From: Frigoribacterium sp. Leaf263
Lineage (GTDB): Bacteria; Actinomycetota; Actinomycetes; Actinomycetales; Microbacteriaceae
NCBI RefSeq assembly: GCF_001422285.1
Contig: NZ_LMMO01000004.1
Location: 498,983-562,982 of the forward strand
DNA length: 64,000 bases
Direction: 5' to 3'
Positions 38,793 to 46,489 of the stretch are shown piece after piece. Position 1 is the stretch's first letter, and each line of letters begins with the position of its first letter. The notes beneath the pieces were generated by a model. That model was not told the DNA's origin and searched no databases. It saw nothing but the letters and a program-made list of their open reading frames with translations. The position numbers and the translations under genes were made by a program.

Positions 38793-39877
38793 CCCCGACC
38801 CGCGCCTCCTCGGCCTCCACCGCCCCGTCGGAGCCCCTCGTGCTCGGCATCGAGACGAGCTGCGACGAGACCGGCGTCGGCATCGTCCGCGGCACGACGC
38901 TGCTCGCCAACGTCATCTCGTCGTCGATGGACGAGCACGCGCGGTACGGCGGCGTCGTGCCCGAGGTCGCCGCGCGGGCGCACCTCGACGCGATGCAGCC
39001 GGCCCTCGAGGCGGCGCTCGCCGAGGCCGGCGTCACCCTCGACGAGCTCGACGCGATCGCCGTGACGAGCGGGCCGGGGCTCGCCGGCGCCCTCATGGTC
39101 GGCGTCGGAGCGGCCAAGGCCCTCGCCCTCGCGACCGGCACCCCGCTCTACGCCGTCAACCATCTGGTCGGGCACGTCGGCGCCGACGTGCTCCGCGACG
39201 ACGACAGCGAGATCGAGCTGCCGACCATCGCCCTGCTGGTGTCGGGCGGGCACACGTCGCTGCTGCACGTCCGCGACCTCGTCGACGACGTCGAGCTGCT
39301 CGGCGAGACCATCGACGATGCGGCCGGAGAGGCCTTCGACAAGGTGGCGCGCCTCCTGGGGCTGCCCTACCCCGGCGGGCCGCAGATCGACCGCGTCGCC
39401 GTCGACGGCGACCCCGCCGCGATCCGGTTCCCCCGCGGGCTCACCCTGCCGAAGGACCTCGTCAAGCACCGTTACGACTTCTCGTTCTCGGGCCTGAAGA
39501 CCGCGGTGGCGCGCTGGGTCGAGCGTCGTCGCGACGAAGGAGGCGCGGTGCCGGTCGCCGACGTCGCCGCGTCGTTCCGCGAGGCCGTCGCCGACGTGCT
39601 GATCACCAAGGCGCTCGCGGCCTGCGCCGACCTCGGCGTGCCGCGCCTGCTGCTCGGCGGGGGAGTGGTCGCCAACGCACGCGTCCGCGAACTCGCCCAC
39701 GAGCGCTGCGCCGCGGCCGGCGTCGAGCTGCGCGTGCCGCCCCTGTCGCTCTGCACCGACAACGGCGCCATGATCGCCGCGCTCGGCGCACAGCTGGTCG
39801 CCCGCGGGCATGCTCCGTCGCCCCTCGACTTCGGAGCGGACTCGACTCTGCCCGTGACCTCGGTCTTCGTGGCCTGA
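38789..39877 (+). CDS. tsaD: tRNA N6-threonylcarbamoyltransferase TsaD
   Basis: TsaD transfers the threonylcarbamoyl group to A37. The 362-residue product has [51 protein letters not shown], the metal-binding [16 protein letters not shown] and [16 protein letters not shown] 38789 overlaps the rimI stop by four bases. The first 18 residues are unconserved and codons 5-9 (RASSA) are encoded by a copy of the intergenic repeat; a second near-copy encodes EGGAV at 39536-39548. An alternative start at the GTG near LVLGIE would remove the lead. Confidence 0.95.
   Translation: MTPTRASSASTAPSEPLVLGIETSCDETGVGIVRGTTLLANVISSSMDEHARYGGVVPEVAARAHLDAMQPALEAALAEAGVTLDELDAIAVTSGPGLAGALMVGVGAAKALALATGTPLYAVNHLVGHVGADVLRDDDSEIELPTIALLVSGGHTSLLHVRDLVDDVELLGETIDDAAGEAFDKVARLLGLPYPGGPQIDRVAVDGDPAAIRFPRGLTLPKDLVKHRYDFSFSGLKTAVARWVERRRDEGGAVPVADVAASFREAVADVLITKALAACADLGVPRLLLGGGVVANARVRELAHERCAAAGVELRVPPLSLCTDNGAMIAALGAQLVARGHAPSPLDFGADSTLPVTSVFVA
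38801..38813 (-). repeat. GAGGAGGCGCGG motif copy inside tsaD 5' end
   Basis: CGCGCCTCCTCGG, an exact complement copy of the repeat, forms tsaD codons 5-8 and the first base of codon 9. It lies in the unconserved N-terminal lead. Confidence 0.6.
39536..39548 (+). repeat. GAGGAGGCGCGG-like motif inside tsaD
   Basis: GAAGGAGGCGCGG matches the repeat except for one base and encodes part of a variable loop ([12 protein letters not shown]). Confidence 0.45.
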
Positions 39878-40017
39878 GCGCCGGGCGGCGCCCTGCGGCG
39901 ATGGACGGACCGGTCCTCCACGGGAGCGCGCATTCTCCACGGGTGGGGCGGGCTCGGGGCGGACGCGGGTCGGTTCCGCGTAGGCTCGGGGCCACTCAGA
40001 CAGAAGGAGACCTCGGC

Positions 40018-40419
40018 ATGACCGACCACGACCCGGCCCGCCAGGGCCCGCAGAACCCGCAGGGCGCCCCCGCCGCCTACCCGCAGCAGCCGTACCAGCA
40101 GAACCCGTACCAGAACCAGGGTCAGGGTCAGGGCGGCTACGGGCAGCAGAACCCGAAGACCAACGTCCTGGCCATCGTGTCGCTGGTCTCGAGCATCCTC
40201 AGCTCGTTCATCTTCAGCATCGTCGCGATCGTCACGGGCCACATCTCGCTGCGCCAGATCAAGCGCACCGGCGAGCAGGGCAAGGTCATGGCGATCATCG
40301 GCCTGGTGCTCGGCTACCTCGGCCTCCTCGGCGCCATCGCCCTCGTCGTCTTCTTCATCGCCGCCATCGCGGCGGGCGGCTTCGCGTACGACCAGAGCTA
40401 CGGCACCGACGGGTTCTGA
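40018..40419 (+). CDS. DUF4190-type small membrane protein
   Basis: The 133-residue product has a 50-residue cytoplasmic Pro/Gln/Asn/Tyr-rich head (PQQPYQQNPYQNQGQGQGGYG), then two transmembrane helices: VLAIVSLVSSILSSFIFSIV with the DUF4190 motif GHISLRQIKRTGEQGKVMAI, and IGLVLGYLGLLGAIALVVFF. DUF4190 proteins are widespread in Actinobacteria and of unknown function. An AGAAGGAGA site precedes ATG 40018, with a TAGGCT -10 box at 39982-39987. A paralogue lies downstream. Confidence 0.85.
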   Translation: MTDHDPARQGPQNPQGAPAAYPQQPYQQNPYQNQGQGQGGYGQQNPKTNVLAIVSLVSSILSSFIFSIVAIVTGHISLRQIKRTGEQGKVMAIIGLVLGYLGLLGAIALVVFFIAAIAAGGFAYDQSYGTDGF

Positions 40420-40456
40420 TCTCTCCGGGTGTCCTCATCGACGACGTCGATACCAT

Positions 40457-40490
40457 GACGGGGTCCGCGCTCACCGGCGCGGGCCCCGTC
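40457..40490 (+). terminator. Terminator between the two DUF4190 genes
   Basis: A 14-bp stem (40457-40470 with 40477-40490, one wobble pair), loop TCACCG, 37 bases after the first stop. Confidence 0.7.
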
Positions 40491-40548
40491 GTGCTCCGGG
40501 CCTCCGCGCCCGCACCACGACCGCCGCTCTGCACTCGAAAGGGTCCTC

Positions 40549-41589
40549 ATGGCCACCGACGACACGACATCCGACCCGGCCGGCCAGGGGCCGCCGGCCG
40601 ACGCCTCCGCCGACGCCTCCGCGTCCGCGCCGTCCTCGGCTCCGAGGTCGACCGGGCCTGACGGGTCCGCTCGCGACGAGGTTTCGGCGGGGTCACCGCC
40701 CCTGCCGCCGACCGCGTTCCCCGGCGCTGCCACCCAGCCCGCGCCTCCTGCGGGCTCACGGCCGACCGGCGACCCGTTCGTGGCGCCGGGGCAGCATCCC
40801 GCCCCGGGCGGCTCGGCACCGGCGCCGCAGGGGCCTCCCGGCTCGGCGCCCTACGGGCAGCCCGGCGCTAACGGTCAGCAGGGCCAGGCCGGCGCTTACG
40901 GTCAGCAGGGTCAGCCTGGTGCGTACGGTCAGCAGGGTCAGCCTGGTACGTACGGTCAGCCCGGACCCACCGGCCAGCAGGGTCAGCCTGGTGGGTACGG
41001 TCAGCAGGGTCAGCCTGGCCCGTATGGAGAGCAGGGTCAGCCCGGTGCCTACGGTCAGCCCGGCCCGTACGGTCAGCAGGGGCGGCCCGGCCAGCAGGGT
41101 CAGTACGGCGCCCCTCACGCCGCAGGTCGGCAGCAGCCCTACGGCGGACCGCAGCAGCCCTACGGCGGACCGCAGCAGCCCTACGGCGCGCCTCAGCAGC
41201 CCACCGGAGCCCCCCGGCCGCAGCAGCCGTACGGCGCTCAGCCGCAGTACGGCGCCCCGCAGCCCTACGGCGCCCAGTACGGCTCGTACCAGCAGGGCGC
41301 TGGTCGGCCGACGAGTCTGCTGAGCATCCTGTCGATGTCGGCGTCGATCCTCGGGGTGCTGGTGTCGCTCATCCTGTTCGGCACGGGCATCGTCTTCTCG
41401 ATCGCCGGCGTCGTCCTCGGTCACCTCGGTCAGAAGCGCGAGCGTCACGCCCGCGGCTTCTGGCTCACCGGTCTCATCACGGGCTACGCGGGGATCGGCA
41501 TCTCGCTGCTGATCATCGGACTGTGGGTCGTCTTCTTCCAGTGGATCGGCAACATGCCGCCGACCGGCGGGTACTACAGCGGGTCCTGA
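40549..41589 (+). CDS. DUF4190 membrane protein with collagen-like Gly-X-Y domain
   Basis: The 346-residue protein has a disordered Ala/Ser/Pro head (1-102), then 29 uninterrupted Gly-X-Y triplets at residues 103-189 (types [12 protein letters not shown]), a Gln/Pro/Tyr/Gly region with QQPYGGP repeats (to about 255), and two or three transmembrane helices. The latter include the DUF4190 core [31 protein letters not shown]. The triplet rule with Pro and Gln at X/Y is the collagen pattern; it is encoded by near-identical 18-27 nt DNA repeats. By the positive-inside rule the long head should be cytoplasmic. Function is unknown. ATG 40549 follows GAAAGGG. Confidence 0.85.
   Translation: MATDDTTSDPAGQGPPADASADASASAPSSAPRSTGPDGSARDEVSAGSPPLPPTAFPGAATQPAPPAGSRPTGDPFVAPGQHPAPGGSAPAPQGPPGSAPYGQPGANGQQGQAGAYGQQGQPGAYGQQGQPGTYGQPGPTGQQGQPGGYGQQGQPGPYGEQGQPGAYGQPGPYGQQGRPGQQGQYGAPHAAGRQQPYGGPQQPYGGPQQPYGAPQQPTGAPRPQQPYGAQPQYGAPQPYGAQYGSYQQGAGRPTSLLSILSMSASILGVLVSLILFGTGIVFSIAGVVLGHLGQKRERHARGFWLTGLITGYAGIGISLLIIGLWVVFFQWIGNMPPTGGYYSGS
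40739..40751 (-). repeat. Motif variant inside the collagen-like gene
   Basis: CCGCGCCTCCTGC equals the variant seen in the hairpin at 55981-56023 and encodes a Pro-rich part of the disordered head. Confidence 0.4.
40855..41115 (+). repeat. Tandem DNA repeats encoding the Gly-X-Y tract
   Basis: Units such as GGTCAGCAGGGTCAGCCTGG recur with few changes, each encoding six or nine residues of the collagen-like tract. Such near-identical direct repeats are prone to copy-number change by slippage or recombination. Confidence 0.8.
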
Positions 41590-41603
41590 TCGCCCCGACA
41601 CCC

Positions 41604-41638
41604 GACGGCCGCCGCACGTCATGGGTGCGGCGGCCGTC
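41604..41638 (+). terminator. Bidirectional terminator between DUF4190 and methyltransferase genes
   Basis: A perfect 14-bp stem (41604-41617 with 41625-41638), 7-nt loop, between converging genes. Downstream, 41701-41748 holds nested palindromes: two direct copies of ACCCGCGCGTCG around CGCGT-CGAC-ACGCG and CCACGCGTGG. Confidence 0.75.
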
Positions 41639-41751
41639 GTCGTCGGTCCGGGTGCACCGCGTCGCGGACGGCGCGGAGCCCGTTCCGACCAGGCTCCGTC
41701 ACCCGCGCGTCGACACGCGGGTCGACCCACGCGTGGACCCGCGCGTCGGGC

Positions 41752-42939
41752 TCAGGCGCGTTCGCAGAGCAGGGCCGTGTGGCGCCCCGCGACGCGGGTC
41801 AGCACCAGCGTCGCCGAGTTCGTCCCCTGCAGCGACAGGCGCTTGCGGAACGTCGCGGGGTCGACGTCGACCCCGCGCTTCTTGATCTCAAGGCGGCCGA
41901 TGCCCCGCGACCGCAGCTCGCGCTTCAGGGTCCGCTCGTCGAGGGGGAACGTCTCGAGCACCCGGAACTGCTGCGCGAACGGGGTCTCGACCCGGTGGTC
42001 GGTGCTCAGCCAGGCGATGTCGCGGCTGATCATGCGTGCATCGATCGACCGTGCGAGGTCCCCGATCAGCCGGGCGCGGATGACGGCGCCGTCGGGTTCG
42101 TGGATCCACTCGCCGATGTCGTCGACGTCGACGTCGTCCGAGTCGGCGGGCGCGGTCAGCTCCGCCGCCCCGGAGGCGCTGATCACGAGCGCCGATCGGC
42201 CCACTCCGGTCCGTGCGAGCGGCCCGAACCAGACGCCCGCCTCGACCACGTCGCGATCGACCGAGATCCACTGGCACTCGGCGTCGGTTGGGAGGAGGTC
42301 GCGGTCGATGCCGGGGCCGAGCTTGACCCCGGTGGGCAGGCGCTCGGCGAAGCCGAACGCGACGTCGAGCGACGGCGACCAGTCGGCGGGGTCGGCGATC
42401 CGCTTCGTCGCGCTGTGCCCGCCGGTCCGCCGAGCCGGATCGAGGTAGACCCCGTCGACGTCGCTCAGATCGGTCGTCTCGGCGTCCCCCTGGCGCACCC
42501 TCGACGACGGCCACGGCGAGAGGTTGTATGACGCGACGGCGGCGGTGACCTCGTCGCGGTCGACGGCGAGCACGTCGAGCTCGAGCGCGGCGAAGGCGAG
42601 GGCGTCGCCGCCGATGCCGCAGCCGAGGTCGGCGACGCTGCGGAGCCCGGCGGAACGGAAGCGGTCGGCGTGACGGGCGGCGACTCCGAGCCGCGTGGCC
42701 TGTTCGAGGCCCGCCTCGGTGAAGAGCATGCGGCTGGCGAACTCGCCGAACTTGCCCTCGGCCCGGGCTCGGAGGCGCGCTTGCGTCAGCACGGCGGACA
42801 CCCGCTCGGGCGGGTGGCCCTTCTTGCGCAGGGCGGCGACCGACGAGACGACGTCGTCGGAGGCCTTCCACGCGGGCAGAGAGTCGAGCAGCCGGAGCCC
42901 CTCGGGAGAGAGGACTTCGAGCAGCTCCGAGGCATCCAT
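41752..42939 (-). CDS. Class I SAM-dependent methyltransferase with THUMP-like C-terminus
   Basis: The 395-residue product has an N-terminal helical part (LEVLSPEGLRLLDSLPAW, ARAEGKFGEFASRMLFTEAGLEQAT), then a Rossmann methyltransferase core: VADLGCGIGGDALAFAAL (SAM motif I), VLAVDRDEVTAAVASYN (motif II acidic Asp) and VYLDPARR. The final 100 residues (SRDIAWLSTDHRVETPFAQQFRVLE...RGIGRLEIKKRG) resemble the THUMP-like domain of this actinobacterial family. Substrate is unknown, perhaps RNA. Start 42939 is chosen; the frame is open upstream to 43134 but would cross the groES promoter. Confidence 0.82.
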   Translation of the reverse strand: MDASELLEVLSPEGLRLLDSLPAWKASDDVVSSVAALRKKGHPPERVSAVLTQARLRARAEGKFGEFASRMLFTEAGLEQATRLGVAARHADRFRSAGLRSVADLGCGIGGDALAFAALELDVLAVDRDEVTAAVASYNLSPWPSSRVRQGDAETTDLSDVDGVYLDPARRTGGHSATKRIADPADWSPSLDVAFGFAERLPTGVKLGPGIDRDLLPTDAECQWISVDRDVVEAGVWFGPLARTGVGRSALVISASGAAELTAPADSDDVDVDDIGEWIHEPDGAVIRARLIGDLARSIDARMISRDIAWLSTDHRVETPFAQQFRVLETFPLDERTLKRELRSRGIGRLEIKKRGVDVDPATFRKRLSLQGTNSATLVLTRVAGRHTALLCERA

Positions 42940-43024
42940 GTCGTCCAGTCTCGTGCATCCGCGAGGGGGCGACTCCCGCCGCTCGGGCGGATCCGCGCTG
43001 CTCCGGGGCAGCGGTCCGGCTCGA

Positions 43025-43051
43025 CTGGCACTCGGATTGACCGAGTGCCAG
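43025..43051 (+). promoter_or_regulatory. CIRCE operator 1 (HrcA site)
   Basis: CTGGCACTC, nine bases, GAGTGCCAG: a perfect inverted repeat with the CIRCE layout (consensus TTAGCACTC-N9-GAGTGCTAA). It covers the -35 box of the groES promoter. Confidence 0.88.
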
Positions 43052-43065
43052 TGACGCCCTACAGT
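43037..43065 (+). promoter_or_regulatory. groES promoter
   Basis: TTGACC (43037-43042) and TACAGT (43060-43065), 17 bp apart. The -35 lies in the spacer of CIRCE 1 and the -10 lies between the two operators. Confidence 0.75.
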
Positions 43066-43070
43066 TGTTT

Positions 43071-43097
43071 CTGGCACTCGCACGTGGCAAGTGCCAA
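43071..43097 (+). promoter_or_regulatory. CIRCE operator 2 (HrcA site)
   Basis: CTGGCACTC, nine bases, AAGTGCCAA: a second CIRCE with one arm mismatch, starting at the expected transcription start. Centre-to-centre distance from CIRCE 1 is 46 bp. Confidence 0.82.
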
Positions 43098-43136
43098 CCC
43101 ACGTTTTTCGAAGTTCCGAGAAAGTAGAGGTCAACC

Positions 43137-43433
43137 GTGTCGGTCTCCATCAAGCCGCTCGAAGATCGCATCGTCATCCAGCAGGTCGAAGCCGAGCAGA
43201 CCACGGCCTCCGGCCTGGTGATCCCCGACACCGCGAAGGAGAAGCCCCAGGAGGGCGAGGTCGTCGCGGTCGGACCGGGTCGCATCGACGACAACGGCAA
43301 CCGTGTGCCCCTCGACGTCGCCGTCGGCGACAAGGTCATCTACAGCAAGTACGGCGGAACCGAGGTCAAGTACGGCGGAGAGGACTTCCTCGTCCTCTCG
43401 GCTCGCGACGTCCTCGCCGTCGTCGTCCGCTAG
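43137..43433 (+). CDS. groES: Co-chaperonin GroES
   Basis: GroES caps the GroEL folding chamber. The 98-residue product has [44 protein letters not shown], including the mobile loop ([10 protein letters not shown]), and ends [13 protein letters not shown]. groEL does not follow: a strong terminator and then rarD come next, so groES stands alone and groEL must be elsewhere, as often in Actinobacteria. GTG 43137 follows a weak AGAGG site. Heat-shock control by HrcA is indicated by two CIRCE elements. Confidence 0.97.
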   Translation: MSVSIKPLEDRIVIQQVEAEQTTASGLVIPDTAKEKPQEGEVVAVGPGRIDDNGNRVPLDVAVGDKVIYSKYGGTEVKYGGEDFLVLSARDVLAVVVR

Positions 43434-43458
43434 TCGGTCGACAGAGCATCATCACGTG

Positions 43459-43480
43459 AACCCCCGCTTCGGCGGGGGTT
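43459..43480 (+). terminator. Terminator after groES
   Basis: A 9-bp stem (43459-43467 with 43472-43480) capped by a TTCG tetraloop, followed by CTCGTCGTCT. Confidence 0.88.
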
Positions 43481-43497
43481 CTCGTCGTCTCACCCCC

Positions 43498-43538
43498 CGG
43501 GAGGCGCGGCTCGGCCCCTCCGCGCACCGCGCCTCCCG
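43498..43538. repeat. Paired (inverted) GGGAGGCGCGG motif between groES and rarD
   Basis: CGGGAGGCGCGG at 43498-43509 and its perfect complement at 43527-43538 form a 12-bp stem with a 17-nt loop. It lies 17 bases after the groES terminator. Confidence 0.65.
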
Positions 43539-43602
43539 AGAACGGCAGACGAGCACTCCACCGTGGCAGAGGTGGACGTGTCGGGGTGTCGGCCGGTCCG
43601 CT

Positions 43603-43608
43603 TACAGT
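43603..43608 (+). promoter_or_regulatory. -10 box for rarD (leaderless type)
   Basis: TACAGT ends six bases before GTG 43615; no ribosome-binding site. Confidence 0.5.
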
Positions 43609-43614
43609 CGTGAC

Positions 43615-44652
43615 GTGACCAGCAGTCGTTCCCGCACCTCCTCCGCCTCCTCCGTTCCGTCAGCCGAACCGGCGGCCGGCGGCGACCCGACTGCCACGGG
43701 CCGTCCGGCAGCCGACCCGGCCGTGCGCTCGGGGCTGGCGTTCGCCGTCGGCGCCTACGGGCTCTGGGGCGTCCTGCCGGTGTTCTTCCTGCTGATGTCG
43801 CCGTCGGGGCCCTTCGAGATCGTGGCCTGGCGCATCGTCTTCTCGCTCGTCTTCTGCCTGGTGCTGCTGGCCGTGACCCGGGGCCTGCCGTCGTTCATCC
43901 GGTTGCTGCGACAGCCTCGTCTCGTCGCGACGATGGGTCTGGCCGGCGTCTTCATCGTCGTCAACTGGACGGTCTTCATCACCGCGGCGCTCGCCGGCCA
44001 CGTCGTCGAGGCCGCCCTCGGGTACTTCATCAACCCGATCGTCACGGTCCTGCTGGCCGTCGTGGTGCTGCGCGAGCGACTCCGCCCCGCTCAGTGGGCC
44101 GCCGTCGCGTTGAGCGGCGTCGCCGTGCTCGTCATCGCGGTGGGCACCGGCGACATCCCCTGGGTGTCGCTCGTGCTCGCGTTCTCATTCGGTCTGTACG
44201 GGCTCGTCAAGAAGCAGGTCGGCGGCCGGGTCGACGCCGTCGGCGGGCTGACCCTCGAGACGATGCTCATGACGCCGGTGGCCGGTGCGGCGCTGATCGT
44301 CATGGCCGCCACGGGTCTCGGCGGCGGGGTCGTGTTCGGCTCGGTCTCGGTCGTCCACACGCTGACCGTGATCAGCTCGGGCGTCGTCACCGCCGTGCCG
44401 CTGCTGTTCTTCGCGTCGGCCGCACGTCGGCTCCCGTTGGCCACGATCGGTCTGACCCAGTACCTCGCGCCGGTTCTGCAGCTCGTGGTCGGCGTGGTGC
44501 TGCTCCACGAAGAGATGCCGGTCACGAGGTGGATCGGCTTCGCCATCGTCTGGGTCGCGTTGATCGTGCTGTCGGTCGACGCGCTGCGGGCGAACCGCCG
44601 AAACCGCGGTATTGAGCGCAAGTCACGAATTGCTAACGAAACGGTCCAGTGA
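43615..44652 (+). CDS. rarD: RarD-like EamA-family transporter
   Basis: The 345-residue product has about ten transmembrane helices in two EamA repeats. RarD-type signatures are GLAFAVGAYGLWGVLPVFFL, WRIVFSLVFC, NWTVFITAALAGHVVEAALGYFINPI, LAFSFGLYGLVKKQ and SGVVTAVPLLFFASAARRLPL. RarD proteins belong to the drug/metabolite transporter superfamily (chloramphenicol-sensitive protein); the natural substrate is unknown. The first 37 residues are a Ser/Ala/Pro-rich cytoplasmic lead. GTG 43615 sits directly after a -10 box. Confidence 0.88.
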   Translation: MTSSRSRTSSASSVPSAEPAAGGDPTATGRPAADPAVRSGLAFAVGAYGLWGVLPVFFLLMSPSGPFEIVAWRIVFSLVFCLVLLAVTRGLPSFIRLLRQPRLVATMGLAGVFIVVNWTVFITAALAGHVVEAALGYFINPIVTVLLAVVVLRERLRPAQWAAVALSGVAVLVIAVGTGDIPWVSLVLAFSFGLYGLVKKQVGGRVDAVGGLTLETMLMTPVAGAALIVMAATGLGGGVVFGSVSVVHTLTVISSGVVTAVPLLFFASAARRLPLATIGLTQYLAPVLQLVVGVVLLHEEMPVTRWIGFAIVWVALIVLSVDALRANRRNRGIERKSRIANETVQ

Positions 44653-44760
44653 CGACGAGAACACACGCCAGAAACAATCCAGCCCTAGTTTCTACTCAAT
44701 CGCGAGGACCGTCTGCCTAGTGTCGGTCCGGCTCTCCGCGCTTCACGAAAGGGACTACGG

Positions 44761-46104
44761 ATGATCCGATCCACCAAAGGCCTGAAGGCTCTGGCGCTCG
44801 CAGGGGCCGCCTCCGTCCTTCTGGCCGCCTGTTCGTCGACGTCGTCGACTCCGTCGGAGGGCTCGTCGTCGTCGCCCTCGGCCTCGGCGTCGCAGAAGGC
44901 CGACCCCGCAGCATCGTGCGAGGCTCCCAGCAGCCCCGGACAGGACGCCCTCCGCATCGGCACGATCCTGCCGAACACGGGAACCCTCGCCTACCTGGCA
45001 CCGCCCGCCGAGGCCGGCATCGGCCTCGCGGTCGAGGACATCAACGCCGCCGGCGGCGTGCTCGACCAGGACGTCGTCGTCGAGCCCCGCACCGACTCCG
45101 GTGACAGCAACGACCTCACCGTCTCGAGCGCCGCAGCGACGCAGCTCATCGACGCGAAGGTCCCGGTCGCGATCGGCGCCGAGTCGTCCAGCGTCACGCT
45201 GAACGTCATCGACCAGCTGACCGCCGCCTGCATCGTCGAGATCTCGCCGGCCAACACGGCGTCCGCGCTCAGCGGCTACTCGTCGTACTACTTCCGCACC
45301 GCGCCGCCGGACTCCGTCCAGGGCTCGGCCCTCGGCACGCAGATCGTCAACGACGGTCGCGCCAACGTCGCGTTCCTCGTCTTCAACGACACCTACGGCA
45401 CCGGTCTCCGTGACGCCGTCCAGGAGTCGGTGGAGGCCTCGGGCGGCTCCGTCGTCTACGGCGGCACCGGCGAAGGCCAGGAGTTCCCTCCCGGTCAGAC
45501 GACCTTCTCGTCCGAGGTGACGGCGGCCCTGGCCACCGACCCCGACGCGATCGTCATCCTCGCGTTCGACGAGACCAAGTCGATCGTCCCCGAGCTCGTC
45601 GCCCAGGGCGCCGACATGACATCCATCTACATGTCGGACGGCAACACGGCCGACTACAGCGAGGACTTCGACCCGGGCACCCTCGAGGGCGCTCAGGGCA
45701 CGATCCCCGGTGCGTTCCCCTCGACCGACCTGCAGAAGCGCTTCAACGACTTCTACCAGGAGAGCGCGGGCTCGGCCCTCACCGACTACTCGTACGCACA
45801 GGAGTCCTACGACGCCACCATGCTCGCCGCGCTCGCCGCGGTGAAGGGCGGCGGAACCGACTCCGGCACCATCCAGGCCAACATGGCCTCGGTGTCGGGC
45901 GCCGACGGCGGCACCGAGTGCGCCACCTTCGCCGACTGCAAGACGGCGATCGAGGCCGGCGACGACATCGACTACACCGGCCCTTCGGGCATCGGACCGT
46001 TCGATGACCAGAACGACCCGTCGAGCGCCTTCATCGGCATCTACAAGTTCGACGGCGACAACAAGATCGTCTACCAGACGGCTGTCGAGGGCTCGGTCCA
46101 GTAA
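44761..46104 (+). CDS. Branched-chain amino-acid-type ABC substrate-binding lipoprotein
   Basis: The 447-residue product has a lipoprotein signal: basic start, hydrophobic core and LAAC with Cys24 as lipidation site, then a Ser/Thr linker. The Periplasmic-binding-protein type I domain follows (ALRIGTILPNTGTLAYLAPPAEAGI, INAAGGVLDQDV, VAIGAESSSVTL, FRTAPPDSVQG, DGRANVAFLVFNDTYG, YAQESYDATMLAALA). It should deliver amino acids or similar compounds to the LivHMGF proteins, which are encoded on the other strand and converge on it. An AT-rich 108-bp upstream region includes TAGTTT and TAGTGT boxes and a GAAAGGG site. Confidence 0.9.
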   Translation: MIRSTKGLKALALAGAASVLLAACSSTSSTPSEGSSSSPSASASQKADPAASCEAPSSPGQDALRIGTILPNTGTLAYLAPPAEAGIGLAVEDINAAGGVLDQDVVVEPRTDSGDSNDLTVSSAAATQLIDAKVPVAIGAESSSVTLNVIDQLTAACIVEISPANTASALSGYSSYYFRTAPPDSVQGSALGTQIVNDGRANVAFLVFNDTYGTGLRDAVQESVEASGGSVVYGGTGEGQEFPPGQTTFSSEVTAALATDPDAIVILAFDETKSIVPELVAQGADMTSIYMSDGNTADYSEDFDPGTLEGAQGTIPGAFPSTDLQKRFNDFYQESAGSALTDYSYAQESYDATMLAALAAVKGGGTDSGTIQANMASVSGADGGTECATFADCKTAIEAGDDIDYTGPSGIGPFDDQNDPSSAFIGIYKFDGDNKIVYQTAVEGSVQ

Positions 46105-46121
46105 CTCCGTCCCTTCTCCAG

Positions 46122-46155
46122 CGGAGGCCCCGGCGCGTGTGCGCCGGGGCCTCCG
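46122..46155 (+). terminator. Terminator after the binding-protein gene
   Basis: A perfect 15-bp stem (46122-46136 with 46141-46155) with a GTGT loop, 17 bases after the stop, followed by TCGTGCG. Confidence 0.85.
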
Positions 46156-46245
46156 TCGTGCGTGCGGTGCGTGTGGTGCGCGTGGTGCGCGTGGTGCAAG
46201 CGGCGCGTGCGGTCAGCGCGTCCAGCGCGTCCGTCCGGCGCGGTC

Positions 46246-46282
46246 GAGGGGTCGGAAGATGCCTTCGCGGCCCGGTTCGACG
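46246..46282. repeat. REP-like palindrome, partial copy A
   Basis: GGTCGGAAGATGCCTTCGCGG matches the left arm and loop start of copies B and C; the right arm is missing or decayed. Confidence 0.55.
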
Positions 46283-46292
46283 TTGCCCCGGA

Positions 46293-46349
46293 TGCTCGAG
46301 TGGTCAGAAGGTGTCCTTCGCGGCGTGTGGAAGGGCATCTTCTGACCAC
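46293..46349. repeat. REP-like palindrome, copy B
   Basis: After GCTCGAG comes an inverted repeat with 20-bp arms (46300-46319 with 46330-46349). The outer 11 bp (GTGGTCAGAAG / CTTCTGACCAC) are perfect and the inner part has G-T wobbles; the loop is 10 nt. Confidence 0.85.
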
Positions 46350-46402
46350 CCGGGGCTCCCGGGAGGGTGCGGGTCCGGGTCCGGGATCGGATGCGCCGCG
46401 TC

Positions 46403-46459
46403 TGCTCGAGTGGTCGGACGGTGTCGTTCGCGGCGTCTGGAAGGACATCTTCTGACCAC
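46403..46459. repeat. REP-like palindrome, copy C
   Basis: Same GCTCGAG lead and layout as copy B (arms 46410-46429 and 46440-46459), with more arm mismatches. Right-arm and loop sequence is nearly identical to copy B. Confidence 0.8.
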
Positions 46460-46489
46460 CCTGGGTCGCGGGGCGGGATGATGCCGCCC

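Noticed and set aside
43498-43538. Second groES terminator
   Set aside because: A strong TTCG-loop terminator already lies at 43459-43480; this inverted repeat matches the dispersed motif family and is listed as a repeat instead.
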